64,000 bases of DNA from Pseudomonas abieticivorans (GTDB taxonomy: Bacteria > Pseudomonadota > Gammaproteobacteria > Pseudomonadales > Pseudomonadaceae). The translations under genes and the position numbers were made by a program. How positions within the stretch are numbered: the first letter of the stretch is position 1; each line of letters opens with the position of its first letter. The notes below the pieces were generated by a model that was not told the origin of the DNA, searched no databases, and worked only from the letters and a program-made list of their open reading frames with translations. Shown here one piece after another: positions 8,347-18,519 of this stretch. The stretch lies in contig NZ_CP094975.1 of the NCBI RefSeq assembly GCF_023509015.1, positions 3,527,501-3,591,500 of the forward strand, read 5' to 3'.

Positions 8347-9231
8347 ATGGAGCTCAGGCACCTGCGTTACTTTCAGGCTTTGGCCCACACCTTGAACTTC
8401 ACCCGCGCTGCCGAGCGCCTGCACATCGCCCAGCCGCCGTTGAGCCGGCAGATCCAGCAGTTGGAAGACGAGTTGGGCGTGCAGTTATTGGAGCGTGCCC
8501 GGCCCCTGCGCCTGACCGAAGCCGGGCGTTACTTCAACGAGCACAGCAGCACGCTGCTGCATCAGCTCGATACCTTGTGTGAAAACACCCGGCGCATCGG
8601 CCAGGGCAAAAAGACCTGGATGGGCATCGGCTTCGCGCCATCGACCTTGTATGGCGTGCTGCCGGAATTGATCCGCCGCCTGCGCAGCCCCGATGCCGAG
8701 CTTGAGTTGGAGTTGGGGCTGTCCGAGATGACCACGTTGCAGCAGGTCGAAGCCTTGAAGGCCGGGCGTATCGACGTGGGCTTCGGGCGCATTCATATCG
8801 ACGACCCGGCGGTGATGCAGACCGTGCTGCGCGAGGACCGGCTGATTGCCGTGCTGCCCGCCGGCCACCCGCTGCTGGGCCGGACGGTGAGCCTGGCAGA
8901 CCTGGCCCATGAGCCGTTCGTGCTCTACCCCGGCAACCCACGGCCGAGTTACGCCGACCATGTGCTGGCACTGTTTTCCGCCCATGGCCTGAGTATAAAA
9001 GTGGCGCAGTGGACCAACGAACTGCAGACGGCGATAGGGCTGATTGCAGCAGGAATAGGCATCACGCTGGTGCCAGAGACGGTGCAGGTGCAGCATCGCG
9101 ACGACATTGGTTATGTGTCGCTGGTAGAGGCGAATGCGACGTCGCCAATTATCCTGAGCCGGCGGGTGGGCGATGTGTCGCCAGGGGTGCTGCATTGTTT
9201 GGCGGTGGTGGAGGCATTGCGGGCCAGATAG
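8347..9231 (+). CDS. catR: LysR-type activator of the cat operon
   Basis: A 294-residue LysR regulator. The N-terminal winged HTH (MELRHLRYFQAL through SRQIQQLEDELG, about residues 1-60) is followed by the effector-binding domain; the stretch FAPSTLYGVLPELIRRLR and the segment PRPSYADHVLALF match P. putida CatR. It is expected to activate catBCA in response to cis,cis-muconate. Start at 8347 because GGGAGG lies just upstream and MELRHLRYF is the conserved family start; a frame extending 14 codons upstream overlaps the operator. Confidence 0.93.
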   Translation: MELRHLRYFQALAHTLNFTRAAERLHIAQPPLSRQIQQLEDELGVQLLERARPLRLTEAGRYFNEHSSTLLHQLDTLCENTRRIGQGKKTWMGIGFAPSTLYGVLPELIRRLRSPDAELELELGLSEMTTLQQVEALKAGRIDVGFGRIHIDDPAVMQTVLREDRLIAVLPAGHPLLGRTVSLADLAHEPFVLYPGNPRPSYADHVLALFSAHGLSIKVAQWTNELQTAIGLIAAGIGITLVPETVQVQHRDDIGYVSLVEANATSPIILSRRVGDVSPGVLHCLAVVEALRAR

Positions 9232-9251
9232 CGTTTGGCTACTGCCCTCAA

Positions 9252-9281
9252 CCCAGCCCTCTCCCCGTGGGAGAGGGTTGG
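9252..9281. terminator. C-rich hairpin between convergent catR and potF-like genes
   Basis: CCCTCTCCC (9257-9265) pairs with GGGAGAGGG (9269-9277) across a 3-base loop, and flanking CCCA/TTGGG extend the stem imperfectly. The same motif recurs at 60604-60649, again between convergent genes, so it is a dispersed extragenic repeat probably acting as a two-way transcript end. Confidence 0.6.
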
Positions 9282-9294
9282 GCCCACCCTGATT

Positions 9295-10374
9295 TCAACT
9301 CCCCGACTTGATCTTCGTCCACAACCGCGTGCGAATCCGGTCGATCGCAAGCGGCATCGCCTCCAACGCGAACAGCTTGCCCATCATCTCCTCGCTGGGG
9401 TAAACCTTGGTGTCGTTGCGCACCTCAGGGTCTATCAATACGTCGGCCTTTTCGTTGCCATTGGCGTAATGCACGTAGTTGCTGATGCCGGCCATCACCT
9501 TGGGCTCCAGCAGGTAGTTCATGAACGCGTAGCCGGCTTTCTCGTCGGGGGCGTCGGCGGGCATGGCGACCATGTCGAACCAGATGGCGGCGCCTTCCTT
9601 GGGGATGGAGTAGCCGATGTTCACGCCGTTCTTCGCCTCTTTGGCGCGGGTTTCGGCCTGCAGGATGTCGCCGGAAAAGCCCACCGCCACGCAGATGTTG
9701 CCGTTGGCCAGGTCGCTGGTGTACTTGGAGGAGTGAAAGTAGGCCACGTAGGGGCGCACTTTCATCAGCAGGGCTTCGGCTTTTTGGTAATCGGCCGGGT
9801 TTTTGCTGTGCGGTGGCAGGTGCAAGTAGTTCAGTGCTGCCGGCAGCAACTCGGGGCCGTTGTCGAGGATGGCGACGCCGCACTCCTTGAGCTTGCTCAT
9901 GTATTCGGGCTTGAAGATCAGGTCCCAGGAGTCGACCGGAGCGTTGTCGCCCAGCACGGCCTTGACCTTGTCGATGTTATAGCCGATGCCGGTGCTGCCC
10001 CACAGGTAAGGGAAGCCGTGGCGGTTGCCGGGGTCATTCACTTCCAGGGCCTTGAGCAGCACCGGGTTGAGGTTTTTCCAGTTCGGCAGTTGGCGCTTGT
10101 CCAGGTCCTTGAGGGCTTTGCCCTGGATCTGCCGGGCCATGAAGTGGTTGGAGGGGAACACCACGTCGTAGCCGGAATGGCCGGTCATCAACTTGCCGTC
10201 CAGGGTTTCGTTGCTGTCGTACACGTCGTAGGTGGGGATGATGCCAGTGCTTGCCTGAAAGCCTTGCAGGGTGTCGGGGGCGATGTAGTCCGACCAGTTG
10301 TAGATTTTGACCGTTTCAGCCGCCTGGCTTAACGAGGCGACGAACATCAGCGGGGCAATGGTCATACGGCGCAT
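9295..10374 (-). CDS. Polyamine ABC transporter substrate-binding protein (PotF/SpuD-like)
   Basis: A 359-residue periplasmic protein with an N-terminal signal peptide ending near SQAAE and the family opening VKIYNWSDYIAPDTLQGF. The segments YDVVFPSNHFMARQ and PYLWGSTGIGYN are typical of putrescine/spermidine-binding proteins. No permease or ATPase gene is nearby, so it would have to use a transporter encoded elsewhere. It follows the flavin oxidase gene by 68 bases on the same strand, which fits a role in putrescine use. An AAGGAA ribosome binding site supports the start at 10374. Confidence 0.88.
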   Translation of the reverse strand: MRRMTIAPLMFVASLSQAAETVKIYNWSDYIAPDTLQGFQASTGIIPTYDVYDSNETLDGKLMTGHSGYDVVFPSNHFMARQIQGKALKDLDKRQLPNWKNLNPVLLKALEVNDPGNRHGFPYLWGSTGIGYNIDKVKAVLGDNAPVDSWDLIFKPEYMSKLKECGVAILDNGPELLPAALNYLHLPPHSKNPADYQKAEALLMKVRPYVAYFHSSKYTSDLANGNICVAVGFSGDILQAETRAKEAKNGVNIGYSIPKEGAAIWFDMVAMPADAPDEKAGYAFMNYLLEPKVMAGISNYVHYANGNEKADVLIDPEVRNDTKVYPSEEMMGKLFALEAMPLAIDRIRTRLWTKIKSGS

Positions 10375-10442
10375 GTCTTATTCCTTGCTGTTTATAAGTA
10401 AGGGCAGGCTTTCAGGTGACCCAGGCGGTTGGCTCCGGGTCG

Positions 10443-11849
10443 TCAGTGCATGAAACTCTCCATGAACCCCGCCAGTTGGCTGGCCAGCTTGCGGCGCCAG
10501 GGGGCGGCGTGCGGGTTGGCCAGGGTCTGGTCTTCGTGTACGAAGCTTTTGATGATGGCGTTGTAGCCCAGCCAGCGACAGGGCTCCGGCTCCCAGGCCT
10601 TGAGGCTGGCAAGGCCGCCCGTGGCGGTGACCCAGGGCTGGCGTACCAGGTCGGTTTCCCGTTGCAGGATCAGGTCGGCCAGGGTGCGCCCGCCCAGGTT
10701 GCTGGCGCCCACGCCTTCGCCGCCGTAGCCACCGGCCAGGGCGATGCCGCTGGCGTGGTCGCAGAGCATGTGCGGGCGAAAGCGCCGCGACATGCCCAGG
10801 TTGCCGCCCCAGGCGTGGGTCACGCGCACGTCCTTGAGCTGTGGGAACAGCTCGCCAAACAGGTAGCGGCGCAGGCCGATCTCGCTGTCGGTAAGGTTGA
10901 AGTCCTGGCGCAGGCGGCCGCCGAACTGATAGCCACCACGGGCGCCAAACACCAGGCGGTTGTCGGCGCTGCGCTGGCCGTAGGTGACCTGCCGGCTGCT
11001 TTCGCCAAAGGCCTGGCCGTGCTCAAGGCCGATGCTGGCCCAGAGCTGTTCGCTCAGTGGTTCGGTGGCGATCAACAGACTTTGCACGGGCAACTGAAAG
11101 CGGCCCAAGGGCGGCAGGGTGACGCCGTACCCTTCCACGGCAGGGATGACCCAATGGCTGCGCACGGTGTTGCCAGCGGTGGTGACCTTGCCGGGTTGCC
11201 AGTCGGTAACCGGGGTGTTTTCGTAGAGGGCCACGCCCATGCGCTCCACCGTACGCGCCAGGCCGCGCACCAGGCGCGCAGGCTGGATGGTCGCCACATG
11301 TGGTGAATAAATACCACCAAAAGGCGTGGCGATGCGGATCTGCTCGGCAAGCGCCGCAGTGTCCAGCCAGCGATAGTCCGCCTCGGTCAGGCCCTGGCCG
11401 TGCAAGTGCTTGAGCCACTCGCGCTGGCTGGTCTCTTGCTCGGGGTAGCGCGCCGCGCAATACAGCGCGCCGCCCTTGCGGTAGTCGCAGGCGATGCCTT
11501 CGCGCTCGATCACCGCGCCCACTTCGTCGGGGATGCCGTGCAGCAAGTCGTAGGAAGCGCGGCGTTGCTCGGCAGGCAGTGCGGCAAGCATGCGGTCTTC
11601 GTTGAGCAGGTTGCCCATCACCCAGCCACCATTGCGGCCCGAGGCACCGAAGCCTGCGGTTTGCCCTTCGATGATGGCGATGCTCAGGTTGGGTGCCTGG
11701 CGCTTGAGGTAGTAGGCCGTCCAGAGCCCGGTGAAACCGGCGCCGATGATGGCCACGTCGACCTTCAAGTCCGCGGCCAGCGAGGCGCGGGCTGTCAGGG
11801 GTTCATCGAGTTGGTCCATCCACAGGCTGATGTTGCGCCAGGCCGACAT
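10443..11849 (-). CDS. FAD-dependent oxidoreductase, gamma-glutamylputrescine oxidase-like
   Basis: A 468-residue DAO-family flavoenzyme. The Rossmann FAD motif VDVAIIGAGFTGLWTAYYL lies near residue 30 and the second flavin-contacting GGYGGEGVGASNLGGR near the C-terminus. In this family PuuB oxidises gamma-glutamylputrescine with release of H2O2 and ammonia; sarcosine- and glycine-oxidase-like enzymes are alternatives. I start at 11849 since GGAG lies 6 bases upstream, rather than 4 codons earlier at 11861. It lies between an AraC-type regulator gene and a polyamine-binding-protein gene on the same strand. Confidence 0.83.
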   Translation of the reverse strand: MSAWRNISLWMDQLDEPLTARASLAADLKVDVAIIGAGFTGLWTAYYLKRQAPNLSIAIIEGQTAGFGASGRNGGWVMGNLLNEDRMLAALPAEQRRASYDLLHGIPDEVGAVIEREGIACDYRKGGALYCAARYPEQETSQREWLKHLHGQGLTEADYRWLDTAALAEQIRIATPFGGIYSPHVATIQPARLVRGLARTVERMGVALYENTPVTDWQPGKVTTAGNTVRSHWVIPAVEGYGVTLPPLGRFQLPVQSLLIATEPLSEQLWASIGLEHGQAFGESSRQVTYGQRSADNRLVFGARGGYQFGGRLRQDFNLTDSEIGLRRYLFGELFPQLKDVRVTHAWGGNLGMSRRFRPHMLCDHASGIALAGGYGGEGVGASNLGGRTLADLILQRETDLVRQPWVTATGGLASLKAWEPEPCRWLGYNAIIKSFVHEDQTLANPHAAPWRRKLASQLAGFMESFMH

Positions 11850-11897
11850 GCCGTTCTCCATCCGTCATTGCGATGGCGTCGATGCTAGTGGCTGGGC

Positions 11898-12704
11898 TCA
11901 GGGTGTGTCTTGCGCGCGTGTCCGCAGAGAAAGTTGCTTGAGGTAGGCCGTGGGCGATTGCCCGGTGTGTTGGCGGAAGCTCTTGTAGAAGGCCGACAGT
12001 GAATTGAAACCGGCCGCGAAGGCCAGGTCATCGATGCGCGCCCCGGGGGTGCAGTCGATGGCGGACAGCAGGTGGTGCAGTCGGGCCTGGGTCACGTAGC
12101 GGTAAAAGCTCTGGCCCAGCACCTGGTTCAGCAAGTAAGACATCTGGTTGCGGCTGTAGCCGCATTCGCGGGCGACCTGTTGCAGGTCAAGGTCGGGGTT
12201 TAGGTAGGGCTGCTTGCGCTGGAAGTATTGTTGCAGGTCTTCGGCCATGAACTTCAACTGGTGGGGCGACAGGCCCAGGCGGCTGACGGTGGGGCGCAGG
12301 TTGTCACCCTGTTTGCCCTCGGCGTTTTCGCGCACCAGGGATGCGTATTCGTTGACCCGCCAGATCAGCCCTTCGCGCACGGTGATGGCTTCGCTGGCAC
12401 GGAAGGACACCAGCCCTTGGCCGCCGCGCAGGGTGACTTTGTACTGGATGAACGCGGTGTCGCCGTCAAAGCGCAGGCGGTCGGTATGCTCAAGCAGTTC
12501 GTCGGGGCCGCGCGGCAGGCTGACGCCCACGTAGTCGCGTAGCTCGTGCAGGCGCAGCAGGCGGTTCTGGAAGAAGTCGTGGTATTCGATATCGGGGTGG
12601 TACAGCGCCATGATGCCGTCCAGGTCGCGGTGCTTCCAGCACAGGTGGTAGCGCGTGACGGTGGCCTGGGTAATGGCGGTTTGGGCGGGGGTGTCGTCGA
12701 GCAT
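11898..12704 (-). CDS. AraC-family regulator with N-terminal SnoaL-like domain
   Basis: A 268-residue two-domain protein. Residues about 12-125 look like a SnoaL/NTF2-type fold (CWKHRDLDGIMALYHPDIEYHD), and residues about 155-262 form an AraC DNA-binding domain with two HTH motifs (DLQQVARECGYSRNQMSYLLN and RIDDLAFAAGFNSLSAFYKSF). Start at 12704 because AGGAG is 5 bases upstream; the longer frame reads through REP repeats. It is 48 bases upstream of the putrescine-oxidase-like gene and probably controls it. The effector is unknown; a small amine or its aldehyde is a guess. Confidence 0.8.
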   Translation of the reverse strand: MLDDTPAQTAITQATVTRYHLCWKHRDLDGIMALYHPDIEYHDFFQNRLLRLHELRDYVGVSLPRGPDELLEHTDRLRFDGDTAFIQYKVTLRGGQGLVSFRASEAITVREGLIWRVNEYASLVRENAEGKQGDNLRPTVSRLGLSPHQLKFMAEDLQQYFQRKQPYLNPDLDLQQVARECGYSRNQMSYLLNQVLGQSFYRYVTQARLHHLLSAIDCTPGARIDDLAFAAGFNSLSAFYKSFRQHTGQSPTAYLKQLSLRTRAQDTP

Positions 12705-12745
12705 CAAGGCTCCTGCGGTGATGTTGAGGGCCTCGCGCAGCGCCG

Positions 12746-12835
12746 CTGTAGGAGTGGATTTAGACGCGAAAAGCACGCCACGGCTATCCCTGATACACCG
12801 CGTTGGATTTTTCGCGGATAAATCCGCTCCTACAA
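12746..12835. repeat. REP-type palindromic pair upstream of the AraC gene
   Basis: Two inverted copies of the CGCGGATAAATCCGCTCCTACA family: a diverged one at about 12746-12770 and a canonical one at about 12810-12835, separated by about 40 bases. It fills most of the 190-base gap between dppF and the AraC-type regulator gene and starts only 42 bases upstream of the latter's start codon. Confidence 0.8.
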
Positions 12836-12894
12836 GAAGGAAGCGTGCCCGCGACGGCGGTTTGGCGACCGCCATCGCAAGCAAACCGTAGGCA

Positions 12895-13865
12895 TCAGTT
12901 CAAAAACTGCTCCGCATAATGACAAGCCACCTGCCGCGTATCAACCTGGCGCAGCTCCGGTATTTCACTGGCGCAACGTTCGGTGGCATACGGGCAGCGC
13001 TTGTGAAAGGCGCAGCCGCTCGGCGGGTTCAACGGGTTGGGCAGCTCGCCAACGATTTTGATCTTTGGCTTGAGCGGGTCCGGGTGGATGGTCGGGGTAG
13101 CCGATAGCAGCGCCTGGGTATAAGGGTGCAACGGACGGGTGTAGATGTCTTCCTTGGGGCCCATTTCTGCCGGGCGGCCGAGGTACATCACCAACACGTC
13201 GTCGGCCACGTGGCGCACCACCGCCAGGTTGTGCGAGATGAACACATAGGCGGTGTTGAACTCTTGCTGCAGGTCCATGAACAGGTTCAGCACCTGGGCC
13301 TGGATCGACACGTCCAGGGCCGAGGTGGGTTCGTCGGCCACCAGCACCTTGGGTTGCAGCATCATGGCGCGGGCCAGGGCGATGCGCTGGCGCTGGCCAC
13401 CGGAGAACATGTGCGGGTAGCGCTGATAGTGCTCGGGGCGCAGGCCCACCTGGCGCATCATGGCCTGGACTTTTTCGCGGCGCTCGGCGGCCGTAAGCTT
13501 AGTGTTGATCAGCAGCGGTTCGCCCAGTTGATCACCCACTTTCTGCCGCGGGTTAAGCGAGGCGTACGGGCTTTGGAACACCATCTGCACGTCCTTGCGC
13601 AGTTGCTTGCGCTCGGCCTTGCTGGCGCCGTGCACCTCTTGGCCGGCGATTTTCAGCGAGCCGGACGAGGGCTCCTCGATCAGGGTCAGGGCGCGGGCCA
13701 GGGTCGATTTGCCGCAGCCGGACTCGCCGACCACGGCCAGGGTCTTGCCGGCTTCCAGTTCGAACGACACGCCGTTAAGGGCGCGCACCAGCGCATGGCC
13801 CTTGAACAGGCCGCGGGACACTTCGTAGTGACGGGTAAGGTCGCGGGCGGTCAGTACGACGCTCA

Positions 13866-13866
<1 letters not shown>
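12895..13866 (-). CDS. dppF: Dipeptide ABC transporter ATPase DppF
   Basis: A 323-residue ATPase with Walker A GESGCGKST, signature FSGGQRQR and Walker B VADEPTSALD, followed by the oligo/dipeptide-transporter C-terminal segment with its Cys cluster (GCAFHKRCPYATERC), which in DppD/DppF-type proteins can hold an Fe-S cluster. The start ATG at 13866 shares one base with the dppD stop (TAATG), so translation is coupled; the frame 11 codons longer lies wholly in dppD. It forms the ATPase heterodimer with DppD and is last in the cluster. Confidence 0.94.
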
Positions 13867-14834
<968 letters not shown>

Positions 14835-14844
14835 GGTCGGCTCC

Positions 14845-15756
14845 TCAGGCGGCATTCTTGAGTTTGGGGTCCAGCGCATCGCGCAGCCCGTCGCCCATCA
14901 GGTTGATTGCCAGCACGCTGAGCAAAATGGTCAGGCCAGGCAGGCTCACTACCCACCAGGCGCGTTCGATGTAGTCGCGGGCCGAGGCCAGCATGGTGCC
15001 CCACTCAGGGGTTGGCGGTTGCACGCCCAGGCCCAGGAAGCCCAGTGCCGCGGCGTCGAGGATGGCCGAGGAAAAGCTCAAGGTGGCCTGCACGATCAGT
15101 GGCGCCATGCAGTTGGGCAGCACGGTGATGAACATCAGGCGCGGCAGGGTGGCACCGGCCAGGCGGGCGGCGGTCACGTAGTCGCGGTTGAGTTCGCCCA
15201 TGACGGCGGCGCGGGTCAGGCGCACGTAGGAGGGCAGCGAGACCACGGCGATGGCGATCACGGTATTGATCAGGCCAGGGCCGAGGATGGCAACGATCGC
15301 CACAGCCAGCAGCAGCGAAGGCAGGGCCAGCATCACGTCCATCAGGCGCATGATCGATGGCCCCAGGATGCGCGGGAAGAACCCGGCCAGCAGGCCCATG
15401 AGGATGCCCGGGATCAGCGACATTACTACCGACGACAAGCCGATCAGCAGCGACAGGCGCGAGCCATGGATCAATCGCGACAGCAGGTCGCGGCCCAGCT
15501 CGTCGGTGCCCAGGATGAACTGCCATTGGCCACCTTGCAGCCACACCGGCGGGGTCAGCAGAAAGTCGCGGTATTGCTCGCTGGGGTCATGGGGCGCGAC
15601 CCAAGGCGCGAACAGCGCGCAAAACACGATCAGGCACATGAACAGCAGGCCGGCGACGGCGCCTTTGTTCTTGGCGAACGCTTGCCAGAATTCTTTGTAC
15701 GGGGAGGGGTAGAGCAGGCTTTGGTCCACTGCTACCGCTGGGGTTGGGGTATTCAT
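14845..15756 (-). CDS. dppC: Dipeptide ABC transporter permease DppC
   Basis: A 303-residue inner-membrane permease. A cytoplasmic N-terminus (about residues 1-30) is followed by the first membrane span and five more predicted spans, with the coupling loop [20 protein letters not shown] near residue 185. Length and segment order match DppC/OppC. It begins 10 bases after dppB and ends 10 bases before dppD on the same strand. Confidence 0.94.
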   Translation of the reverse strand: MNTPTPAVAVDQSLLYPSPYKEFWQAFAKNKGAVAGLLFMCLIVFCALFAPWVAPHDPSEQYRDFLLTPPVWLQGGQWQFILGTDELGRDLLSRLIHGSRLSLLIGLSSVVMSLIPGILMGLLAGFFPRILGPSIMRLMDVMLALPSLLLAVAIVAILGPGLINTVIAIAVVSLPSYVRLTRAAVMGELNRDYVTAARLAGATLPRLMFITVLPNCMAPLIVQATLSFSSAILDAAALGFLGLGVQPPTPEWGTMLASARDYIERAWWVVSLPGLTILLSVLAINLMGDGLRDALDPKLKNAA

Positions 15757-15766
15757 GTTCTGTACC

Positions 15767-16777
15767 TCAGCGTTGATGGCGGATGCGTGGGTTGGCCAGG
15801 CCGTAGAGGATGTCCACCACGAAATTGACCAGGATCACCAGGCAGGCGATCAACAGGATGCCGTTCTGTACCACGGGGTAGTCGCGGGCGCCGATTGCCT
15901 CGATCAGCCACTTGCCGATGCCAGGCCAGGAGAAGATGGTTTCGGTGAGCACGGCGCCAGCGAGCAAGGTGCCCACCTGCAGGCCGAACACCGTCAGCAC
16001 CGGGATCAGCGCGTTGCGCAGGCCGTGCACGAACACCACGCGGGCTGGCGACAGGCCTTTGGCGCGGGCGGTACGCACGTAATCCTCACGCAGCACTTCC
16101 AGCATCGAGGAGCGGGTCATGCGGGCGATCACCGCCAGTGGGATGGTGCCCAGCACGATGGCCGGCAGGATCAGGTGGCGCAGCGCATCGATGAACGAGC
16201 CCTCCTGGTCACTGAGCAGGGTGTCGATCAGCATGAAGCCAGTCTTGGGCTCGATGTCGTACAGCAGGTCGATGCGCCCGGACACTGGCGTCCAGCCCAG
16301 GCTTACCGAGAAGAACATGATGAGGATCAGGCCCCACCAGAAGATCGGCATTGAATAGCCGGCCAGGGATATACCCATTACCCCATGGTCGAACAGCGAC
16401 CCTCGCTTGAGGGCGGCGATTACCCCCGCCAGCAGGCCCAGGATGCCGGCGAAGATCAGCGCGGCGATGGACAGCTCCAGGGTGGCCGGGAACAGGGTCA
16501 AAAATTCATGCCAGACGCTGTCGCGGGTGCGCAGCGACTCGCCCAGGTTGCCGTGGGCCAGGTTGCCTACGTAATCGAGGTATTGCGCGTACAGGGGCTT
16601 GTTCAAGCCCAGGCGTTCCATTGCCTGCGCGTGCATTTCGGGATCGACGCGGCGTTCGCCCATCATGACTTCCACGGGGTCACCGGGGATCAACCGTATC
16701 AGGGCGAACGTCAACAACGTGATGCCGAAGAAGGTGGGGATCAACAGCCCCAATCGGCGAGCAATAAAACTAAACAT
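15767..16777 (-). CDS. dppB: Dipeptide ABC transporter permease DppB
   Basis: A 336-residue inner-membrane permease of the DppB/OppB type, starting with the family motif FIARRLGLLIPTFFGIT as the first span and carrying the coupling loop SMLEVLREDYVRTARAKGL. Together with DppC it forms the translocation channel. It lies 77 bases downstream of a binding-protein gene, with a hairpin in the gap. Confidence 0.95.
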   Translation of the reverse strand: MFSFIARRLGLLIPTFFGITLLTFALIRLIPGDPVEVMMGERRVDPEMHAQAMERLGLNKPLYAQYLDYVGNLAHGNLGESLRTRDSVWHEFLTLFPATLELSIAALIFAGILGLLAGVIAALKRGSLFDHGVMGISLAGYSMPIFWWGLILIMFFSVSLGWTPVSGRIDLLYDIEPKTGFMLIDTLLSDQEGSFIDALRHLILPAIVLGTIPLAVIARMTRSSMLEVLREDYVRTARAKGLSPARVVFVHGLRNALIPVLTVFGLQVGTLLAGAVLTETIFSWPGIGKWLIEAIGARDYPVVQNGILLIACLVILVNFVVDILYGLANPRIRHQR

Positions 16778-16816
16778 CGTGTGTGGTACCTCATCAGCCG
16801 GTTAGGCATGTCCCGC

Positions 16817-16838
16817 GCCCGGCCGGGGTCGGCTGGGC
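16817..16838 (-). other. Intercistronic hairpin between dppA-type gene and dppB
   Basis: On the transcribed strand 9-base arms (GCCCAGCCG / CGGCCGGGC) fold around a 4-base loop with one A-C mismatch. No T-run follows in the direction of transcription, so it more likely stabilises or attenuates mRNA than ends it. It lies 17 bases beyond the binding-protein stop codon. Confidence 0.55.
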
Positions 16839-16854
16839 GTGGCGTGTTTCTTTT

Positions 16855-18450
16855 TTACTTCACCTGGGTGGTGGCGAAGTTGTTATTGGTCAGAGGGCTG
16901 ATGTTGTAGCCCTCGACATTTTTGCGTAGCACGGTAAACAGTTTTGGGTACGCCAAGGTGATCCACGGTTGATCTTGCATGAAGATCACCTGGGCCTTCT
17001 CATAGATCGCCGCGCGTGCGTTGGGTTCGGTTTCGGTGCGTGCCTGGGTGACCAGGGCGTCGAAGTCCTTGTTGCACCAGCGTGCGGCGTTTTCACCGCT
17101 CTTGGCTGCATCGCAACTTAGGTTGGGGCTGAGAAAGTTGTCGGGGTCGCCGTTGTCGCCGGCCCAGCCGTAGAACGCCAGGTCGTGCTCGCCCAGCTTG
17201 ATGCGCTTGACCATTTCGCCCCATTCGAGGATGCGAATATCCAGTTTGATACCGATCTTGGCAAGGTCGGCTTGCAACAATTGCGCCGCCAACGGTGGAT
17301 TGGGGTTGGTGGGGCCACCGCCGTTGCGCGCGAATGCGGTGAGGGTGGTGCCTTCGGGCACGCCGGCGGCCTTGAGCAGGGCGCGGGCTTTTTCCGGATC
17401 ATAGGGCGGGTCTTGCACGGCTTTATTGAAGCCCAGCAGGGTGGAGGGGTAGGGGCCAGTGCCTGGCACAGCGTTGCCTTCGCCGAACAGCGTGTTCACG
17501 AAAGTCTTTTTGTCGAAGGCCATGGCGATGGCTTGGCGCACGCGAACATCGCTCAGGTATTTGTGCGAGGTGTTCATGGCCAGGTAGCTGGTCAGCAGCG
17601 CCTCCATCTGATCGACCCGGATGTTCGGGTCGCCGGCCAGGCCTTTGATGTCGTCCGGCTTGGGGTAAACGGCGATCTGGCACTCATTGGCCCGCAGCTT
17701 TTGCAGGCGCACATTGCTGTCGGTGGTGATGGCGAATACCAACGGGTCGGCGGCCGGCTTGCCCTTGTAGTAGTCCGGGTTGGCCTTGTAGCGAATTTGC
17801 GCATCCTTGCTGTAGCGCACCAGGATGAACGGGCCGGTACCGATCGGCTTGCTGTTGATATCGCCGGTTTTATCGGCCTTGAGCAATTGATCGGCGTACT
17901 GTGCCGAATAGATCGAGGCAAAGCCCATGGCCATGTCGCGCAAGAACGGCGACTCAGGGCGGGCGAGGGTGAAGGTGACGGTGTAGTCGTCGACTTTGTC
18001 GACGCTCTTGATCAGGTCCTTCATGCCCATGGCTTCGAAATACGGGAAGCCCATGGTGGCTTTTTCATGCCAGGGGTGCTTGGGGTCCAGTTGGCGCTGG
18101 AAGCTCCATAGCACGTCGTCGGCGTTGAATTCGCGGCTTGGCTTGAAGTAATCGGTGGTCTGGAACTTCACGCCTTGGCGCAGGTGGAAGGTATAGACGG
18201 TACCGTCGGCGCTCACCTCCCAACGCTCGGCCAGGCCAGGTTGGATATCGGTGGTGCCGGGCTTGAAGTCCACCAGGCGGTTGAACACCGTTTCCGCGGA
18301 GGCATCGGCGGTGGTCGCGGCGGTGTACTGCACGATGTCGAACCCTTCCGGGCTGGCTTCGGTGCACACGACCAAAGGCTTGGCGGCGACGCCGACCGTT
18401 ACGCTGAGCAGTGCTGCCGCGATGGCGGCACGAAGGGGAAGCGTTTTCAT
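16855..18450 (-). CDS. dppA: Dipeptide-binding protein, DppA family (copy next to dppB)
   Basis: A 531-residue periplasmic SBP_bac_5 protein with a signal peptide (about residues 1-23, ending VGVAAKP) and the family opening LVVCTEASPEGFDIVQYTAATT. It delivers dipeptides to DppBCDF. The segment RDMAMGFASIYSAQYAD and the final SPLTNNNFA are shared with three further paralogs at 20057, 21973 and 23832, but it is visibly the most divergent of the four. GAGGG precedes the start. It is the binding protein closest to the channel genes. Confidence 0.92.
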   Translation of the reverse strand: MKTLPLRAAIAAALLSVTVGVAAKPLVVCTEASPEGFDIVQYTAATTADASAETVFNRLVDFKPGTTDIQPGLAERWEVSADGTVYTFHLRQGVKFQTTDYFKPSREFNADDVLWSFQRQLDPKHPWHEKATMGFPYFEAMGMKDLIKSVDKVDDYTVTFTLARPESPFLRDMAMGFASIYSAQYADQLLKADKTGDINSKPIGTGPFILVRYSKDAQIRYKANPDYYKGKPAADPLVFAITTDSNVRLQKLRANECQIAVYPKPDDIKGLAGDPNIRVDQMEALLTSYLAMNTSHKYLSDVRVRQAIAMAFDKKTFVNTLFGEGNAVPGTGPYPSTLLGFNKAVQDPPYDPEKARALLKAAGVPEGTTLTAFARNGGGPTNPNPPLAAQLLQADLAKIGIKLDIRILEWGEMVKRIKLGEHDLAFYGWAGDNGDPDNFLSPNLSCDAAKSGENAARWCNKDFDALVTQARTETEPNARAAIYEKAQVIFMQDQPWITLAYPKLFTVLRKNVEGYNISPLTNNNFATTQVK

Positions 18451-18484
18451 GGGTACCCTCTACGATCATTGCAGATTAGTCGGT

Positions 18485-18509
18485 GCGGCCGATTCGGCGA
18501 ATCGGCCGC
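18485..18509 (-). other. Intercistronic hairpin between porin and dppA-type gene
   Basis: A perfect 10-bp stem (GCGGCCGATT at 18485-18494, reverse complement at 18500-18509) with a 5-base loop, 10 bases beyond the porin stop codon. It lacks a T-run, so it looks like an mRNA-stabilising or processing element rather than a terminator. Confidence 0.65.
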
Positions 18510-18519
18510 CCTTGCTGGC

